From: Volvariella volvacea V23
Lineage: Eukaryota; Basidiomycota; Agaricomycetes; Agaricales; Pluteaceae
Length of the DNA: 64,000 nt
Reading direction: 5' to 3'
Assembly (NCBI GenBank): GCA_000349905.1
Contig: KB722768.1
Span: 85,964-149,963 of the forward strand
Under the pieces are notes generated by a model. The model was not told the origin of the DNA, did not search any database, and saw nothing but the letters and a program-made list of their open reading frames with translations. Below are positions 47,944 through 60,600 of this stretch, piece after piece. Numbering within the stretch: the stretch's first letter is position 1; the number at the start of each line of letters is the position of its first letter. The position numbers and the translations under genes were made by a program.

Positions 47944-50900
47944 TTACGGTCCGTGTCCTCTAAAATTCGTCCCATCCAATATGCCCGAATCTTCCATAAA
48001 CAAGTTCCATCGTTCGTCCAGCCTCGAGTCCCGCGAGGCTAAACCAAGATGGGCAAGTTCAGGATTGCGAGGAGCCCCATCATGAGGATGAAACGCAGGC
48101 GTCGTGGCGTACATCTGGTTATTTGACAGATGCACCTGGTGCGCAGAAGTCTGCACGGGTCGTGAAGGGTGCAGTGGGTGCGCGTGAAGTTGTGGGGGTG
48201 GGGCCTGGTGGTAATTTGACGTATAATGTGGTGCCAGACCAGATGACAACGGCACGGGTCGATAAGGTTGGCTTTGTGGTGGTTGGGATTGCTGTGAAGA
48301 GTCAGAAACCCACGAATAGGAGGGGACACCTCCTGCGGATAATTGCTGCTGCTCCGCGCGATTGGACGTAATATACCCATATGACACCGGCCCATCTTCA
48401 GCAGGCGTTAGTGGCATGTAATCTGTTTGCCTTGGCTGTGGTTGAGAAGACCAGTTGCTCGTTGCTGTGTTCAGAGATGGCTGAGAGGCTTGCCGGCGAA
48501 CATGTCCAGAAAAGGCTGGAATGATCGAGGGCTGCGAAGTTGGCAGTTGAGAAGAGGGACCGTCACTCGATCCGTAACTAGAAGTCGGGCTAACGGGCTC
48601 TTGAGGTTGTTGGACTGGGTGGCTGGATGGCACGACTAACGGCACGGTGTGTCTTGTGGCTGAAACAAAACGTGTATGACCTGCAAGGATAGATAGTTCG
48701 TCATCGACCTCTTCCCGATTGATATTCCAGAGCAGTCCGCCTTTATCGCCGGACAGGGGCGAAGGGTCCTTCTGTGCTGTTGCCAGTGCGTAGCGCGCCT
48801 TCTCGCTTAGCTTGCTGAGGATGGGCTAATATGACCAAATTTAGGGAGTGCTTAATTGAAAGGTGAGATGACGAACCAAGGCTTTGGCTGCTCGAATGCT
48901 GTACACAGACGCCTTGGAAAACAGCAGGCATGCATGCTCTAACTCAGTCAGGGCAGCTGAGGCAAGCGGAGACCGGGGTCCACGAGTAACTACAGTGCCC
49001 AAGACGACCTAGAATGAGCAATCGATGAGCTGTGATACTCTTTCATAAAGTGCGCCGGCACGAACCGCAGCAGAAAATGCAAACGTCCACATGGTCCAGA
49101 AACGTGCACAAGTATTTGGCCAAATATTAAATTGCTCCCGAACAGATTTTAATATCGTAGAAGAAGCGCGGTAGGCGGCCAAGAACGATGGCGCATAGGC
49201 GCTCTTCAAGGGGTTGGCAGGATGCTCGATAATGGCTTGAGCAAAGAAGCTCCTATGAATATACATAAGCACTAATTACTTCCAAGTTAACATCGAACAC
49301 ATCGCTTAGACATATAGATCATCCCACCTGTTTCCCGGATGTGATCAAGCACGCAACGTTGAAAGGAGGCCCCCAAATCTTGGGGGTTGGCCGAAAAGCC
49401 TTCCGGAAGAGGAAATTCCCTGACCTTGCGGTCTAATTCCATAATCGTGGCGTAACTCGGCGCTTCAGCGGTAAGAGTCTTTGCTGTGACCTCCGCAACG
49501 CATTCTGCAGCAAATCTGCACTGCCAAACTTCAACTGCAAGGGAGAGTCAATATGATATCTACGCTGAGGCTTACGACTGACAGGCTGAACCGAATCCAC
49601 CCTCTTTGTCGTCCTTACCATATTGGGGATAGCTACAATCGATGTACGGTAATGAAAATGATGGCGGACGCCCGGTATTTAAGCTCTGAAATTATTTCGT
49701 CTCACGGTGCGAGTAAAGCGTTCGGAAAAAGAACTCACCTGCCATACATCAGCAACGAATAGGTCCCAGAATAGTATCCGTCTCCTCTGTACCATCTTGG
49801 GAGACAAACCCCAACGAGCGCTATCGCGATCTATGGTATGAATGATTATGAACTCCGCTTGGGACCTAGGGAATGGGATGAGCTTACGTAGACCTATCTA
49901 AACAAGCACATTAGCAAAAAAGGTCAAAACACTCATGGCACACTCACTGTCTGCGAGAGGTGCGCTGCCAATGTGATCAATGACCACGTCATCTCCATGC
50001 TGGTCTCATTCTTCAGATCACTGCCGCTCATCGCGTTGTATATACTGAGAAGGTGCAAAGTTTGTATTGTCACAATCGATGGCTTCTCCAAAACGGGCTG
50101 AAGGGCAAGCGCCGCCCTCGATATTTGGTAAAAGTGCTCGGCTTGTGCATTCGATGGTTCCGCTTGAACAAGGGCACCGATCGCGAAGATGACAAACAAC
50201 AGGGCCAAGTCATGTGGTCCGCCGTAGTCCTCACCTGCCTCCGCGACACTCTTCTTATAGATCACCGGGAGCATATCGTCCATCAGCTGCGCACGAGTGA
50301 CCCCACGGAAAAGCCAAGATGCTTGCTCGATGTACGTCCCACACAAGGATAGTGCCTGCTCCCAGGGTGGTAGGTGACTCTCGATGAGCTGTTGGACGTC
50401 TGCATTGTGGCCGAGGGGGGTGAAGGGGAATGCATGAGAGAATAATGATAGTTCAGGTGGGCAGGTGGGGCTGTCGTCGGAAAGGGGCTCTGGGGTATGG
50501 GTGGTCGTTGAAGCTCGTGAATTTAGATTGGCCTAGATGATAAAGGACCAAAAGGTAAAGGCGGAAAACAAAGAGCACTTGGAAACGTACAATCAACAGA
50601 CTCTTGAATTGTAGAGAATTGAGGGAACTTGGACGAATCGGTAAAGGCAATCACTCACCTCAGACCCTCCCGTCGGCCCGAAAAATCTCGACACCCCATG
50701 GTCTGATATTGACAACGTCCCGAAAGACTCAATCATGTCTGGAGCGGCAGGGGCGCCTCCTATCTCTCCGAGGAAGGGGGTTTCTTCATCCTTCTCCTCA
50801 CTGTGCACGAGATCCTCATGCAGTAGTGGGTGTGGCTCATCCGAATGCCGGGCTTGCAGGGTGGCAAGGGCATCTTCAAGCTGTCTTATTCGTCCACTTA

Positions 50901-51578
50901 ACGAAGCGATCTTGCGATGAAGGTGTTCTGTTGCAGCTAAAACGAATCTGTCGTGGATGCCGGCCACATAAAAATGTGTTGGTGGATATAAGCGTACAAA
51001 CACTACTCACCGGGTGCCCTGTCCAGTAGCGAGGCTGCCTGTTCAGCTATGAGCAAATCTGGCCAGCTTTATTTAAGTTAAGATTAGGTACCATTCGGGC
51101 ACAAAGCCGCGCATCCCCTTCTCTAATCGCAATCCACATCTAAGCTCTCGACGGTAGGTAAAGGAGGACGAACCTGACAGGATTGGCATGGAATTTGCTT
51201 GTCACATTTGATTTTCAGTCTGTATCAAGCACGAGAGGGTTAACCCATCGAATCTGGGGGAAGGATACGTGGATCGAGCATAGTGCGATGATCGCATACC
51301 TGCGGCATTCGGCGCAACTGACCTAATTTCTGACATGAGGCCCAAAAATGGGGATGAGTGGGTAATTACTGACCTCTCCTGGTGGATGGATGAGCACAAA
51401 TGATGGAGAAGGTTGGTGTGGAACGTCAGGGGACAGCTCGGCGGCGGCTAATGAGACACGTACCTCTGCTCCGCTTCAGCTCCAGCTCGCGCGCATGGGC
51501 TGTGTCAAATCGGTACTCGTCCAAGTCCTTCCTGCTGCTGCGACGCTTCAACTTGGACTTTGTGGGTTCAGCTGGCAT
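47944..51578 (-). CDS. Zn2Cys6 fungal transcription factor 2
   Basis: Paralogue of transcription factor 1 in opposite orientation. The start at 51578 gives MPAEPTKSKLKRRSSRKDL, parallel to MPVDPTRPVPTRRPQRK, and both first exons end in ELKR plus a basic residue. The zinc cluster is spread over three exons: VSCAECRR, LKIKCDKQIPCQSC, and RRGCAALCPN. Then HLHRKIASLSGRIRQLEDAL (coiled coil), ALLFVIFAIGALVQAE, ISRAALALQPVLE, MYIHRSFFAQAIIEHP and AFSAAVVLGTVVTRGP. A 230-residue Pro/Gln/Ser-rich tail ends in WNLFMEDSGILDG almost at the stop, matching the block near the end of factor 1. The N-terminal exons were placed by comparison with factor 1. Confidence 0.87.
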
Positions 51579-54500
51579 GTTATGGTGGGTGACGAATATA
51601 GACTTTGAGCAGGTTCTTATTTCGCGTCGACTTGCTTCCGACGTCAGACTTCAATTCAGATTCTGATGGGAAAATCTGGTACGATTATGGAGAAAACATA
51701 TGCACGCCGACACGGTACCTCCGGTAGCCGTAATGCCACGTGGCAGGGCCTCCGCCCAGGAGCAACAAAACGTTCAGACTCTGAACAAAGTTTACACTCT
51801 CCTGCCGTCTTTCTGCCCATGAGCCCCGAATTCTGCAGTTCGACGTCCTATGAGCTCCACCTTCGCTCAAAAGCCTATGCAAATCACTCGTTTCGTTGCC
51901 ACAACCCCTATCAAGACGTCAACCAACCGTTTCTATCCGAAGGGTCTCCTGTGGGCAACCGAGGCCTGCTTTTGGTGCTGGGTGCCCTTCTGGTGTCCAA
52001 GCCTGCACAGAGAATCCTCTCCGATACGTAACTGCGCAGCGGCACCCAGTTGCACCGTTGTATTCTAGTGACCGGCTGACAGGAACCAGGTTCACAGACA
52101 CAGCTTTCTCATCCCTGTCCCGTGACTGCGAGATTGTTGTCAGTCATCCCCAATCCACCTGCGAGAGCAGGGGAATAGCTGAGTAAGAGGCAGCGGTCCT
52201 GGTAGCGTATACGCTCGCATTAGCAAGGTGGGTTGACATAGAGGGGCCGTAGAAGTGTGGGGTCCCGCCAGGGCTGTGCGCCAGTTGTGAACTCATGCAA
52301 TTACGCTGTGAGTGAACAGGATGTCCTCTTTTACTTACGACGTTTCAATTTGTCCATATCCGACTTGGTCATGACGACCAAGTAGGCGTTCTGTCGGTCC
52401 GAGCTCAAACCCGCAGCAAGCGGTGAGAACACTCGCATCCAGAACCCTCAAGCGTTGCGGGAATGACAATTTCGTTGCGTCTTCGCCCTTTTAACCCTCA
52501 GCTGGGTAGTCTGGCCTTGGGAACCAGGTAGTTGCAGTCGGCAGAGCGGGTAGAGAAAGGCTTGGATGGTGGGAAGGAGCAGTACAGGGTGGGCCACGAG
52601 GAATTTTGTGCATCGATTATGACGTAAGTCCACCGCGTTCCGCTAAACCCAGATGGTTCAAGCTCACCTGAATTAGCCAATTGTAGGCTTGATTTTGAGC
52701 TTGCATCGACAATTGATACGCCCTGAAAAAACCAGGATGTAAATTGACGACTCATGGGATTAACTCAAATATTTGAATGTAGAGCACGAGGCCTGCCTTT
52801 CTCGCACCATCAATCTCATGTTCCGTGATGTGAACCGAACACGAGTGATGCCTCGCACCTTGGGCGCTACATATATAGTGCCTAACTACAGCATGAGCTG
52901 TCCGAACGAAAGCGGTGCGGTATCTCTGTACCGGAAGAAGGCTAGCACTACATTGTCTCGAAATGGGGATTTGCAAAATCACGACTTACGCATGCAGATG
53001 TCATCACCCTCCAGCGGTCATTTTCGCCACTTGTGCATGATTGGCGATGGTATCCACTACAGTGGGTCATGCTTACATCTCCTCCGGCCTGATGAGCCGA
53101 TAAGACCATCGATGATTTCCTGATTTCGTCTTTCTCGCATAGCGGGCTCTCACTCAAACGCGAATACCGCCGTGTGACTCAAGAGCATCTCCGTTGACCA
53201 TCGGACGAATATACAACTAGCGTCGCTACCTCCTATCGGGGAGAGTCTTTGCAGGCGACCTGGGCATTATGTCCGAAGCCCATCACCGCCCCATGCTGGA
53301 GGTGGTGGCAAATATAGTGATAGATCAAATGAAGTGTTTGCGTGTGGCAATGGCTCTAGGGTTTCAGGCGCGGTTAATGCGGTTTGATTTCCACAGGAAC
53401 TGATAGGAATGCAATAGAAGGCAAGTCAAGCAAGTTATCCTGCCTCGTGGCACTAAGAGGTTTAGATACGAGGAAGTACTGGGCAAAATTAAATACGTAC
53501 GCCATCACCCAATTTTAGTCAATTAGGTCGTTTATGACGACATGAAAGACCACCGCCGATGCGTGGGGAGCTATTTGGACGAGGGTATATAGCCGTGCTA
53601 TGTTCGAAAACACAGGACCCACCTTTCAAAGTTTGCTTTGAAGCAGCCCCGCGGTCTTTGGAGGTTCACCTCCCGTACACGTTTTCTCAAATGAATTGGA
53701 TGGGACCGCGTAATTAGGATCATCAGACTTCCCTCCCTCGTTAGTAGATCCTAAAAAGGAAGGATGAATTTCGTAAACGGGTTTCTGGGTATGTATTTAT
53801 GTATGCTTGTATGTTCAACACGTTGAAAACGCCTGTATCAATTCGATCTCCGAGTCTGGCTCGTCCTGGGGCACCGAGATACCTTTTTCCCTCTCCCTCA
53901 CATCGTCGGCTTTTCGATACATATTGTGATCTATAAGGCATTCACGGCCGTTCATACCAAGCTCGCCGTTTGACAGCCGCTTATAGTGCGACCGAGGAAT
54001 GGAGTGGTCGACAGCCACTGGGAGGTGATGCATACGATGCCATTACGGTTAGTCCGCGATGGATGGGCATGGAGAATGTGATGGAGAAGTAAAGTGTATG
54101 AACGAGAACTGGCCGTTTGTGCGTGTCTTTTGTGCCATAGGGGGACAGGGTTGGTAGTGGCCGAGGAGTACGTAGATATTTCATTAAGAATATATCACGC
54201 GCTTGCTGTAGGAACGCGCGTTTTCCATGAGCCACGTCTTTCACTGAAGCGTCGAAAAGAAACTGTATAAGTCCAAAATAAAAATATTCGTTCAAAGCCC
54301 ATCAGTATCACCAGAAAGGGTCATAGGATCAGGAAGGTCGAATCATCCCTTTACTCTTACTTCCATCTGCCATCGTAAACACGCCCCCTACGCACACCCT
54401 TCGACTATCATCTATTTACTTCATCGCCTCCCCTTTACCTTTCGCTCAACGCCTTCAGAGAGCTTCTCTGGCGGAAGGTTAGTGAGTTAAAACATCCAAG

Positions 54501-54662
54501 TTCCACGCAGGCGAACGAAGGCCCATAACGAAACTTGACCAACAAAAGAAATTAACTCCTCGTGTCCATCTTCCCTCCCAGCTTCCTCCGAACTCCTCTC
54601 CAGCCGTACCCAAGAAACCACCTAACCTCGGGTTTTCCTCTCGTCTGTTTGTAAAATCAATA
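51579..54662. other. 3.1-kb stretch, possible relic genes
   Basis: No complete gene can be read. On the minus strand near 52410-52480, LPQRLRVLDASVL resembles the end of GMC oxidoreductases, and minus frames at 52498-53157 could be decayed exons, but no FAD motif accompanies them. Minus frames at 53741-54295 match nothing I know. The last 300 nt before 54663 are CT-rich and probably the promoter of the large downstream gene. Confidence 0.35.
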
Positions 54663-57600
54663 ATGCCTACCTATCGTTCAGCGTCTGAGGACCTAGAAGG
54701 GCAAGAAGGCTCAAAGAGCGGCCATCCCACCAGTAGTAGAGGAAGAAAGAGAAAGCTGTCGGATGCGTCGATACGCTCAGAAATTACATCTCGAACACCA
54801 TCTCCTACTTCTCGTGTTACTTCCACGACTACTACTACCGCTGTAGGCTCAGCCGTGGCTACCCTTTCCGCTGCCAATACTCGTCCACAACTATCTGCTG
54901 CTCATCCACCTACTCCGGGTACCTCCACTGCACAGAATACAACTACGGCGTCGACGATAATTCCCACTACTTCCTCCGCTTCCTCTGGTCATGATTCTGT
55001 TTCCGCTGTAGCCCCAACCCCAGCCTCACTGCCTGCGGCAAGTCCGAGTGCTGCGGGTCATAATACTCATGGGACGAGTTCCCAGCGGCACTACGCTTCG
55101 AGTTCATTATCCACGTCCACCACTCCCACACCTACTGGAACGCCGGTACCAGCACCAGCATCAACAGGGACGGCAACTGGGGCACACGAGTCTCAATTAA
55201 TCTCCAGTCCGTGCGAGCGTTGCGATTTTGTATACCAGTATCCCGTAGGAACATCGTGGACAGCCGTTCTTCCTTTAATCCACAATCACTGGTCGGTCTG
55301 CCCAAATCGCATAGGGTGAGTAATATCATTCATTCAAATCCCACTTACTTCCACACTTCCCGACGTATTTGATGTCTTGCGTCACTGCGCAACTCCTTTG
55401 TGTTGGTGGCTATAAAGTACCGCCTTCACCATATCTCCTTTTAATCCTCCTGTTTCCCTTGCCGTAAAAAATCTAATCCCCTTACGAGAAAATTGAGTAC
55501 TCGTTTACTGACGATTCTGCCGCATTTTTGGATTTTTATGTCTTCCGTGATTGGCGTCGTGATGGTGCCCTGCGTCCCCTTTACGACGATGACGAACGCA
55601 TTTTCCGGTTCTGATCTCGCCTAACCACGTTTCTGGCTTTGTGGCCTTGTCTTTGCCTCGTTTCTATTCAATTTAATGCCCTCGTCGATGTCCACCTTTC
55701 ATTCAATCCCTGCACCACCCGCGTGGAATTATCTCCCCCGGGTGTCCTGGCTCGCTAATCTACCGACAACGCCGGCGACTATGATAACGCGCATGCACCA
55801 AATGGTTCTAACCCCTCCTCTGAACTTCTTCGCTCTCCTAACACAACCTCCTTGACCTATCTAACCCTATACGTCGATTAATGACTCTCTTCTCATAACC
55901 AAAAACGACAATATGCCACGCCTCAACAAACGCCAAAAACGCCAACACGACTAACCTCAAAAAACACGCCACCCACATGTCATCCCACTGGCCTAACTGC
56001 CACGCATCGTGCGTCCTCTCCTTCCCTAATCGCTTACGAAACCACACAACTCCCTTCTTCCTTTCGTCCCTTTCCCGAAACCCAAAAACCACACACCACA
56101 CACACCACACGACCACGCACAAACTAAACTGAACTATCTTCGCAAAAACTTCCGTGCCGCGTGGTTGCCTGATTGCTCAATTGCCACTGACCATTTTACG
56201 CATTGTCGAAAACTGATATTAATATTCCTATCGTCAATTCATTGGGTTTATCGGCACACGGCGCCGCACCACAATCCACCAATCACCGGCCTCGTCGTCG
56301 ACGCTCATCCGTATCGCATCGCTCCGCTACCATCCTGACTTCCTTTTCGTCATTGTACCTGTAATGTTTATCCCCCGACCGCGTTCCCGATCTGTGTGTT
56401 TGAACACCGGTGACCGGCATTGATTGATTTATGACGTTATGAACCCTTGGACTAATCATTGCCACAACTACCACTGCGCGCTCACCACTCCACTTTTCAA
56501 CGCCTTTTCATCCTTACTCATACTGGTGCTGTTGACGGCTTCGTTCTTTTCGGGGGTTTCTAGGACGAGAAGGCCGACGAACACGACGACAAATCCGAAT
56601 GCCGGATCGAGTTCGAGTGCTATGCCCACCGGGGCTCCACCAAACACCACTTCCACTCCCACCGCTGCCGCTGTCGATTCTGTAGCTGGATCAAGCCTTC
56701 ATCAACAAAGAGTACCTCGAGTTCCACCCCTAGTTCATGCTGGAGGAACACCCCGAGGTCGTAGCAACAACCCCGATTCATCCCCCTTGCTGCGCCACCA
56801 TCAGCGCGATCACAGTCAAATCCGACAACATCCATATCAAGCCCATTACCAACAACGCCAAGAAAGACAACAGCAACTGACAGAAGGTGGCGCTTCTACC
56901 TCCAATCCTGGCCAATCCCCCCAAGGACACTCATCCCGAGCCCATAAACACTCTGCTTCCCTCTCATCGCCCACCACAGCGTTCAGGGATGAACACGCGT
57001 CTGTACGCGGCCGTTCATTCAGTGATTCGCGGACTGAAATGATGATGGTGATGACTCCAACGGACATGGAGTCCGGTGGGAGTCGAGGATACATCCACTC
57101 CGGAATCGGGGCGAGTGGGACAGGTGGACGACCTCCATCCAGTTCGGGCCCTGGTTCGGGTTCGGGTTCTAGCTCTGGGCCGAGCGCTGTAAGACAAAGC
57201 TCGAGTCGTCTAGCGGAAGGGAGCTATACTCCTTCTGGGTATATCGGTGCGCCCGGTGGAGGTAATGGAGGCGGCGGTACGGGGGGTACGAGATTACATC
57301 ACGACTTGACCCCTCTTCATACTTCCTCCATCTATCCCTCATCCAGTTCACGACACCAACAATCCCCTTACGAAAGACCAGGTAGTGGTGATCCACAAGG
57401 GCCAAGCAGTAGCGTTACTCGACGAAGTTCAGGCCCAGGATTCGGCCGCCTTGGACATGGCAGTTCTATCTCGACTCATCGCACAACGTTATCGACATCG
57501 TCCATGCCAACGTCCGCGTCGGGAGGGAACAATAATAACAATACGCCTGCTTCCCCTTACCCCCCCTACCCTCATCCTCATGGACATTCTCGTAGCTACT

Positions 57601-60600
57601 CTGAGCCCCATCATACTTCTCTTCCTCCCCCACCACTTCCATCTGCGCCTCACCATCACCCGCACCCACACCCATATTCCCACCCAAGAATAAGTCCTAC
57701 CACCCCCTCAACTTCAACCGGGTACGCGCATGGGCATGGACCCGTTCATGGACATCCTCACCCAGCAATAACACCAATAACACCCTCCATGCACTCCAGT
57801 ATGACACTCAACACTCCACTCACGCCCTTCACCGCACATTCAAACGCGACCCATCACCGGCATTCTCATCCACACTCTCCGACGACTCCTACGAGTTTCC
57901 ACCACCAGATTGTAGCTAGTCCCACAACAGATCCTTCTATAACTACCACGCCGACGACGAACATTCCTACCCCCTTGGCTCGCACACCCACTTCCATCTC
58001 TCCGTCGCACTCGCACCCTCACCCTCTCACACCACATGGGCCTCTCCCCCCTCAGCCCCTCTCTCCTGGGCGTCGTACCCAGCCCCCCCGCTCCCGCCGA
58101 CGCACGTCCACCACTGACGGGAACCGCAAGAAGAACATGATGGACGAGCGCGCGCGCAAAGAAAAACTCGAGAACGACGAGTGGGCGATGAAGGTCGAGG
58201 CCAAGAGCGTCCAGTGCAAGGGATGCAAACGGGTCGTGAGCCTGGACAAGCGAAGCAGGTACTACCCCGGATTGTGGGAGAAGCACAAGAGCAAATGCAT
58301 GGAGATCAAGAGGCTGATGGCGGTGAGTATGGTTCGTCTTGTTCTTTCTTTCTTGTCTTTTTTGTTTCGCTTTCCCCACTATAAAACCCCCTTGCGCTTT
58401 TGTTCAAGCTCAATTGGGCGACTGAGCGACTGGGCGTGCTGCACGCCTTACGCCCACCTCCATCACCTCCCTTTCTTCCCTTCCCCCCCTTCTCGGGCTC
58501 GGAAGATTTTCACTCCACTTTGTCCTTATTTGGAGTACGTTCAACAAAGAACGAAACCATCTGATTTTGGATTGTTTCGAGCTCTTCGTGGCGTACGAAA
58601 TCACGGAGCCGGACAAAAGTGTGATCTGGCTTACATCCCACATTGCTTCATTCCATTTTCATTTTGATTATGAAATGAACTAGGGGGGTGGCGGTGTACA
58701 GTTCGAATTTGGTTATCACATGGCCATTTCTGCAGTCCCCACCATCCGTCTTTATTCCTCTCTTTGTGTTACCCTGTTTTCTTTTACGAACGGTTGACGG
58801 AGCGAACTGACATATTTCCCTTGCCCTCATTTTCATGCCGCGTCGGCCCTTTCCACTAAAGCAGGCTCGTGCTCAACAAGAGAAGCTAAAAGCAGACCAG
58901 GAATCCCAGCAACTCCGGATGGCTCGTTCAGGCGGAGCAGTCGCTTCGTCGAGCGGAACCACGAGTGGTCCGAGTCGTCCCGGCGGTGGTGAATCACCGA
59001 CATCTCCAGTGGCAGGACCATCCCGTGAACTGCAGCTCCGACCGTCAGATCCAAGTCCATCGCCAACTTCATCGCCGGTATCGCCACATACACCTGGGCC
59101 AACGCCTACGCCAACCTCAGCAATTCCATCCTCGGTGGCCCCAGTCCCAGTTGCGGTGCAAGGATCCCATTCCATCTCGAGCCTGCCAGTTCATACGCCT
59201 ACATCGACATCCTCACCCATCCGACCAGAGCTAGAGCCACGGCCGGGCTCGAGGATAACGCCAGCGAGAAGGAGATCAACCACGATGACCATCTCGATGG
59301 AGATGGGATCAACAAGGATCACCAGTCCGCCCCCTTCCGGTGTTGGTCCCGCCTCGCCCGTAAGGTCTCCTATCGCGCATGTCCATCCTCCATTTCCTAC
59401 TCCAACTTCCGCTCCTACTTCGGCATTTGGGAGTGCACCGCAAGGATGGACCACGCATGCACCAACCCATTCCCCTTCGCATGCCCATTCCTATGTATAT
59501 CCGATCCCTGGCGGTCCTTCTTCTCCAACAACAGCACGTCAGCGGTACATGGGAGCAGAACACCACTCCTCCGCCCCTTCACCCGGGGTTGCGCGTCCTA
59601 GCTTCCCATCGATGGCCATGTCCACGTCGGGCTATGCTTCAGCAGCAGCACCTTCATCGACGTCCCCCATGAGAAGGTACGAACATGAAGGATGGGAGGC
59701 TGCCTATTCCCGTCGATACGACTACGATGAAAGAGGTCGCCGGGACGAAAGGATCGATGAAAGGCGGGGCAGTGCTGTGAGAAGGACAAGCTGGCATTCA
59801 TCATCAACGATACCAACACCAACGACGCTAAGACCTACCGACGAGCGTGCTGCAGACATCAGGGAAGATGAGGACCGCGACGAAGATGACGCGGGGTCCG
59901 AGCCTGGCCCCCCAGATGCAGGCAGCAGGACACGAGAACCTAGATCGGACTATGTTGATCACCACACCTCGGCAGCGCCACTCCGAGAAGGCGACAGAGC
60001 AAGAGGACGATCCGGGCCGGAAGCCGCCGAGCCAGCCACCCAGACACAGGTACACGACGACGAAGGCTTTGTCGAGGCAGACGAGAACGAGAACGAGCCA
60101 GCAGCGACAGCGACCACGGGAGCAGTTGCACCGGAGGAAGACGAACAAGAACGAAGGGACTGGGATGAGCAGCTTCGCCGACTGTATGACCGACATCAGC
60201 AGTTACAGCGGTCGTATTTGAGCAGCCAACAGCGCGAACGGGACACACGCCGCTCCCCTGTGTATCCAAGTCCCTCGTCGGCACAACCCCCAGCTCCTGG
60301 ATATTCCACCCCAACGTCGGCGCACGCGCACTCGTACCACGTCCGGTCGTCTTCGTCTTCCTCGGCCATCGTCCCACCGCTCGCATCGCCGCACACGCCA
60401 CTGGGATCGTTCAGGTATAGGAGGCCGTCGCCCGAGCCACGTCATCCCTACCCATATACCTCATCTTCCTCGAGCGGAATACCCACAAGCAGCACTCGAC
60501 ACGCCCGAACTGATTCGAGCGATAGCGCATACACACACGCCCCGATGCACACGCATGGCCGCGGCCACAGCGCCAGCTACAGCCCTGTCCACTCGCACCC

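Noticed and set aside
56424..56563. Membrane-like start of the large frame at 56424
   Set aside because: The hydrophobic stretch ends exactly at a TTTCTAG acceptor whose phase fits the upstream exon. It is better read as intron.
58323..58667. Continuation of the same frame to 58667
   Set aside because: It starts with GTGAGT directly after the second module, and the frame after the acceptor at 58864 resumes Ser/Pro-rich coding in phase. The stretch is intron.
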